Source: Nitratireductor alexandrii (GTDB lineage Bacteria > Pseudomonadota > Alphaproteobacteria > Rhizobiales > Rhizobiaceae). From it: DNA of 64,000 bases. This document shows positions 62,048-64,000 of this stretch, piece after piece (within the stretch, counting starts at the first letter, position 1; each line of letters starts with the position of its first letter). The translations under genes were made by a program, and so were the position numbers. Under the pieces are notes generated by a model. That model was not told the DNA's origin. It saw nothing but the letters and a program-made list of their open reading frames with translations, and did no database searches. Location: NCBI RefSeq assembly GCF_004000215.1, contig NZ_RBVY01000006.1, positions 9,910 through 73,909 of the forward strand, read 5' to 3'.

Positions 62048-62180
62048 GAGGTCAGGAAATCCAATCGCCTGTAAGTGTTTCTGTTTTTGATTGACCGTTT
62101 CGATTACTGGAATGTATTCACATCTTGGGTCAAGTAAGCGGCACCGTCGCCGGCTTGGCCGACAGCCAACCGAGGTCGAA
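62048..62180. promoter_or_regulatory. Divergent promoter region of the PLP-TRAP operon and iclR
   Basis: 133 bp between the two divergent starts, moderately AT-rich (for example GTTTCTGTTTTTGATTG). It should hold both promoters and the IclR site. I found no clear inverted repeat of 7 bp or more, so no operator position is claimed. Confidence 0.45.
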
Positions 62181-62993
62181 ATGCCGCCATCGAACATGTC
62201 CCGGACCGACGGGATCGATCCGCGAACGCAACCCAATCTGAACCTGGCGCGCGGGCTGCTCATCCTGGAGGCGTTCGACAGCGAACATCCCGAATGGGGC
62301 GTTCGGGACTTGTCGCGCGCGCTCGACGCCAATCCGACGACGATCCACCGGCTTCTGACCACGCTCGAGAATTTCGGCTATGTCGAACACTCCAGGAACT
62401 CGCAGCGTTATCGGCTGAGCGCCAAGGTCATGCGCCTGGCCAGCCGCTATGCGGAACAAAACCCGGTGCAGGACGTGGCGCGCCGCGTGTTCGAGGAATT
62501 GTCGGGAGAGTTCGAACACAGTTTCTATCTTGGTGTCCTGAGCAATTTCGAGGTCGTCTACACGGCGGTTGTCGAAGGACGCGGCGCGCTCAAGATCTCC
62601 ACCCATGTCGGCGAGCGCATCCCTTTGCACACCACGGCGATCGGCAAGGTGCTGCTGGCCGCGCAGGACGGCGCCTTCTTCGAACGCTTCATCGCCGCTG
62701 CGCCGCTGACCCGGCGCACCGACAAGACCAAGACCACGCCCGAGGCGTTGCAGGAAGATATCGAGGAAGTGCGCCGGTCGGGCTTCGCCGTCAGTCTCGG
62801 GGAGAATTTCGAAGATATCGGCGCGGTCGGCGTGCCGCTCTACGACGCCCAGGGCGGCGTCGTCGCGGGCCTTTCGCTCGGCTTTCCGCTGCATCTGCTG
62901 ACGACCGGCCGCCTCGAGATCACCGCGCTCGTTAAGCTCGCGCAGACGCTGTCGGCGGGAATCACCTACCGGATCGACGGCCGGCTGCCCTGA
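62181..62993 (+). CDS. IclR family transcriptional regulator
   Basis: A protein of 270 residues with the IclR layout: winged HTH at about residues 20-85 (NLARGLLILEAFDSEHPEWG, then DLSRALDANPTTIHRLLTTL) and effector domain with THVGERIPLHTTAIGKVLLA. It is divergent from the PLP-TRAP-hydroxylase-LLM operon and most likely regulates it. GAGG lies five bases before the ATG at 62,181; an ATG at 62,196 and a TTG at 62,091 are less likely starts. Confidence 0.92.
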   Translation: MPPSNMSRTDGIDPRTQPNLNLARGLLILEAFDSEHPEWGVRDLSRALDANPTTIHRLLTTLENFGYVEHSRNSQRYRLSAKVMRLASRYAEQNPVQDVARRVFEELSGEFEHSFYLGVLSNFEVVYTAVVEGRGALKISTHVGERIPLHTTAIGKVLLAAQDGAFFERFIAAAPLTRRTDKTKTTPEALQEDIEEVRRSGFAVSLGENFEDIGAVGVPLYDAQGGVVAGLSLGFPLHLLTTGRLEITALVKLAQTLSAGITYRIDGRLP

Positions 62994-63028
62994 CGACAGG
63001 AAATCACCGCGAGACTTGATGGCGGCGT

Positions 63029-64000
63029 TCACGGCGCCACCACCATCAATTCACGGGTCAACCCGGTCAAAAGCGTGTTCTCGCCGCCCTCGCCCAGCAC
63101 GAAGGGATCCTCGACATGGATGCCGCCGGTGCCGAACTCGTAGTAGGGCGTCTCGACATTCAGCACCATGCCGGCTTCCAGCACGAGATCGTTGCCGGGC
63201 GTGAGGACCGGCTTTTCATAGATCTCCGCACCGATGCCGTGCCCGACATGGTGACGCCGATAATGCGGAATGCCCGCCTGCCGGACGCCGTCGACCATCA
63301 GGTCGAAAAGCGCGCCGGCGGTCATGCCGGGGCGGGCCGACTCAATCGCCACATCCTCGCCGTGCTTGAGCGCGGCATAATAGGAGGCCACCCGCGGATC
63401 GGGCTCGCCGAAGGAAACGTTGCGCGCGATATCGGACCAGTAGCCGTCGCGCGTACAAGCGACGTCGAACCAGATCGTGTCGCCCTTGCGCAACCGAGTC
63501 AGGTCGGGCAGCACCTGCCCGCCGACGCCGTTGCGTCCGAACCGGATCATGGTCAGTTGCGGGGTCGCCTCCTGCGAGGCGATCGCCCGGTTGAACTCGA
63601 GCATCATCTCGCGTTCTGTCACGCCCTCCTCGAGCACCGCTGCAACCGCACGGATCGCCTGCTCGGTGGCCGCCGCGGCGCGGCGCAGGCGGCGGACCTC
63701 CTCCGCCGTCTTGACCCGGCGGGTCCAGGACAGAAGGTCGGAAGCGTTTGAAAACCGCGCCTCCGGCAACAAGCGCCGGAGTTCCTCGCCGATGCCGGGC
63801 TTCATGCCGTCCTCGTCGAGACCGATATGCGCGCGCGCAAGGCCGGCCGCCTCCAGCGCGGAGGCCAAAGCAGCCGCCGGTGCACCCGAAGACGCAAGCT
63901 CGACCGACGCCGCCTTGAGCCGCGTCTCCGCCTCCGTCAACTGCAGCGGCCCGTCGTCCCGCATTTCGCGATAAAAGGTGCCGAAGGTCGCCGCGACCTC
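63029..64000 (-). CDS. M24 family metallopeptidase (Xaa-Pro peptidase/creatinase-like), 5' end beyond the window
   Basis: The C-terminal 323 residues of an M24 pita-bread-fold enzyme; the frame remains open to the right edge, and the first ATG inside (63,964) follows a sensible ATFGTFYRE stretch, so the real start lies outside. Metal ligands are visible: DTIWFDVACTRDGYWSDIAR (two aspartates), HHVGHGIGAEIYEKP (histidine) and, near the end, LNVETPYYEFGTGGIHVED (two glutamates). It is convergent with the IclR gene, 35 bp apart. The N-terminal creatinase-like domain is only partly included. It may be a dipeptidase or a C-N hydrolase such as creatinase. Confidence 0.9.
   Translation of the reverse strand, partial: EVAATFGTFYREMRDDGPLQLTEAETRLKAASVELASSGAPAAALASALEAAGLARAHIGLDEDGMKPGIGEELRRLLPEARFSNASDLLSWTRRVKTAEEVRRLRRAAAATEQAIRAVAAVLEEGVTEREMMLEFNRAIASQEATPQLTMIRFGRNGVGGQVLPDLTRLRKGDTIWFDVACTRDGYWSDIARNVSFGEPDPRVASYYAALKHGEDVAIESARPGMTAGALFDLMVDGVRQAGIPHYRRHHVGHGIGAEIYEKPVLTPGNDLVLEAGMVLNVETPYYEFGTGGIHVEDPFVLGEGGENTLLTGLTRELMVVAP

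Overview
The window looks like chromosomal DNA of a metabolically versatile alphaproteobacterium, probably Hyphomicrobiales (Rhizobiales). This is inferred from the high GC of most of it, dense ATGA-type gene overlaps and the mix of solute importers; no rRNA, tRNA or housekeeping marker is present to settle taxonomy. Nearly everything is catabolic: five importers (two LIV-type ABC systems, one NitT/TauT-type ABC, one ribose/CUT2-type ABC, one TRAP), each tied to its own set of enzymes and usually to a divergently transcribed regulator.

Region 1 (about 1-20,710) is visibly AT-richer and patchy in composition. It encodes a PaaI-like thioesterase, a TetR regulator, a Rieske oxygenase, an orphan LIV solute-binding protein, an acyl-CoA ligase, an aldehyde dehydrogenase and an SDR on the minus strand. 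livHMGF and a ferredoxin reductase lie on the plus strand. A second aldehyde dehydrogenase, a decayed FAS1-like/MaoC hydratase, a 3-hydroxyisobutyrate-dehydrogenase-like enzyme, a putidaredoxin-type ferredoxin, a Rieske ferredoxin, an amidohydrolase, a carboxymuconolactone-decarboxylase-like protein and a LysR regulator follow. Together these could import an organic acid, activate it to a CoA ester and oxygenate it with a three-component Rieske system. Two identical TGACT-N4-AGTCA sites lie between the SDR and livH, and a 27-codon leader ORF abuts livH. The region ends at IS3-family debris (about 20,774-21,150), after which composition becomes uniformly GC-rich.

Region 2 (21.5-32.8 kb): a nine-gene minus-strand operon (livF, Tat-type binding protein, C45 acyltransferase/peptidase, polysaccharide-deacetylase-like hydrolase, livH, livM, livG, M20 peptidase, old-yellow-enzyme reductase). 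An IclR regulator precedes it and a second M20 peptidase is divergent. The two promoters share a 13-bp motif.

Region 3 (32.9-43.4 kb): a nine-gene minus-strand operon (NitT/TauT ATPase, two permeases and binding protein, two Gfo/Idh/MocA dehydrogenases, a double-SIS protein, a glucokinase and a PHP/DUF3604-like phosphoesterase). It is divergent from a GntR-LacI hybrid regulator, with repeated ATACAA-N3-TTGTAT-like sites between them. It looks like a sugar or amino-sugar pathway with an unexpected importer class and is the best candidate here for an undescribed system.

Region 4 (43.5-52.9 kb): a MarR regulator divergent from hyuA-hyuB, a CUT2 importer and an M20 carbamoylase-type amidase, with an 11-bp inverted repeat at the divergent promoter. 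This fits uptake and ATP-dependent opening of a hydantoin-like ring.

Region 5 (53-64 kb): a minus-strand operon of a threonine-synthase-like PLP enzyme, TRAP dctPQM, a three-subunit molybdenum hydroxylase and an LLM flavoenzyme, divergent from an IclR regulator; then an M24 peptidase cut by the right edge.
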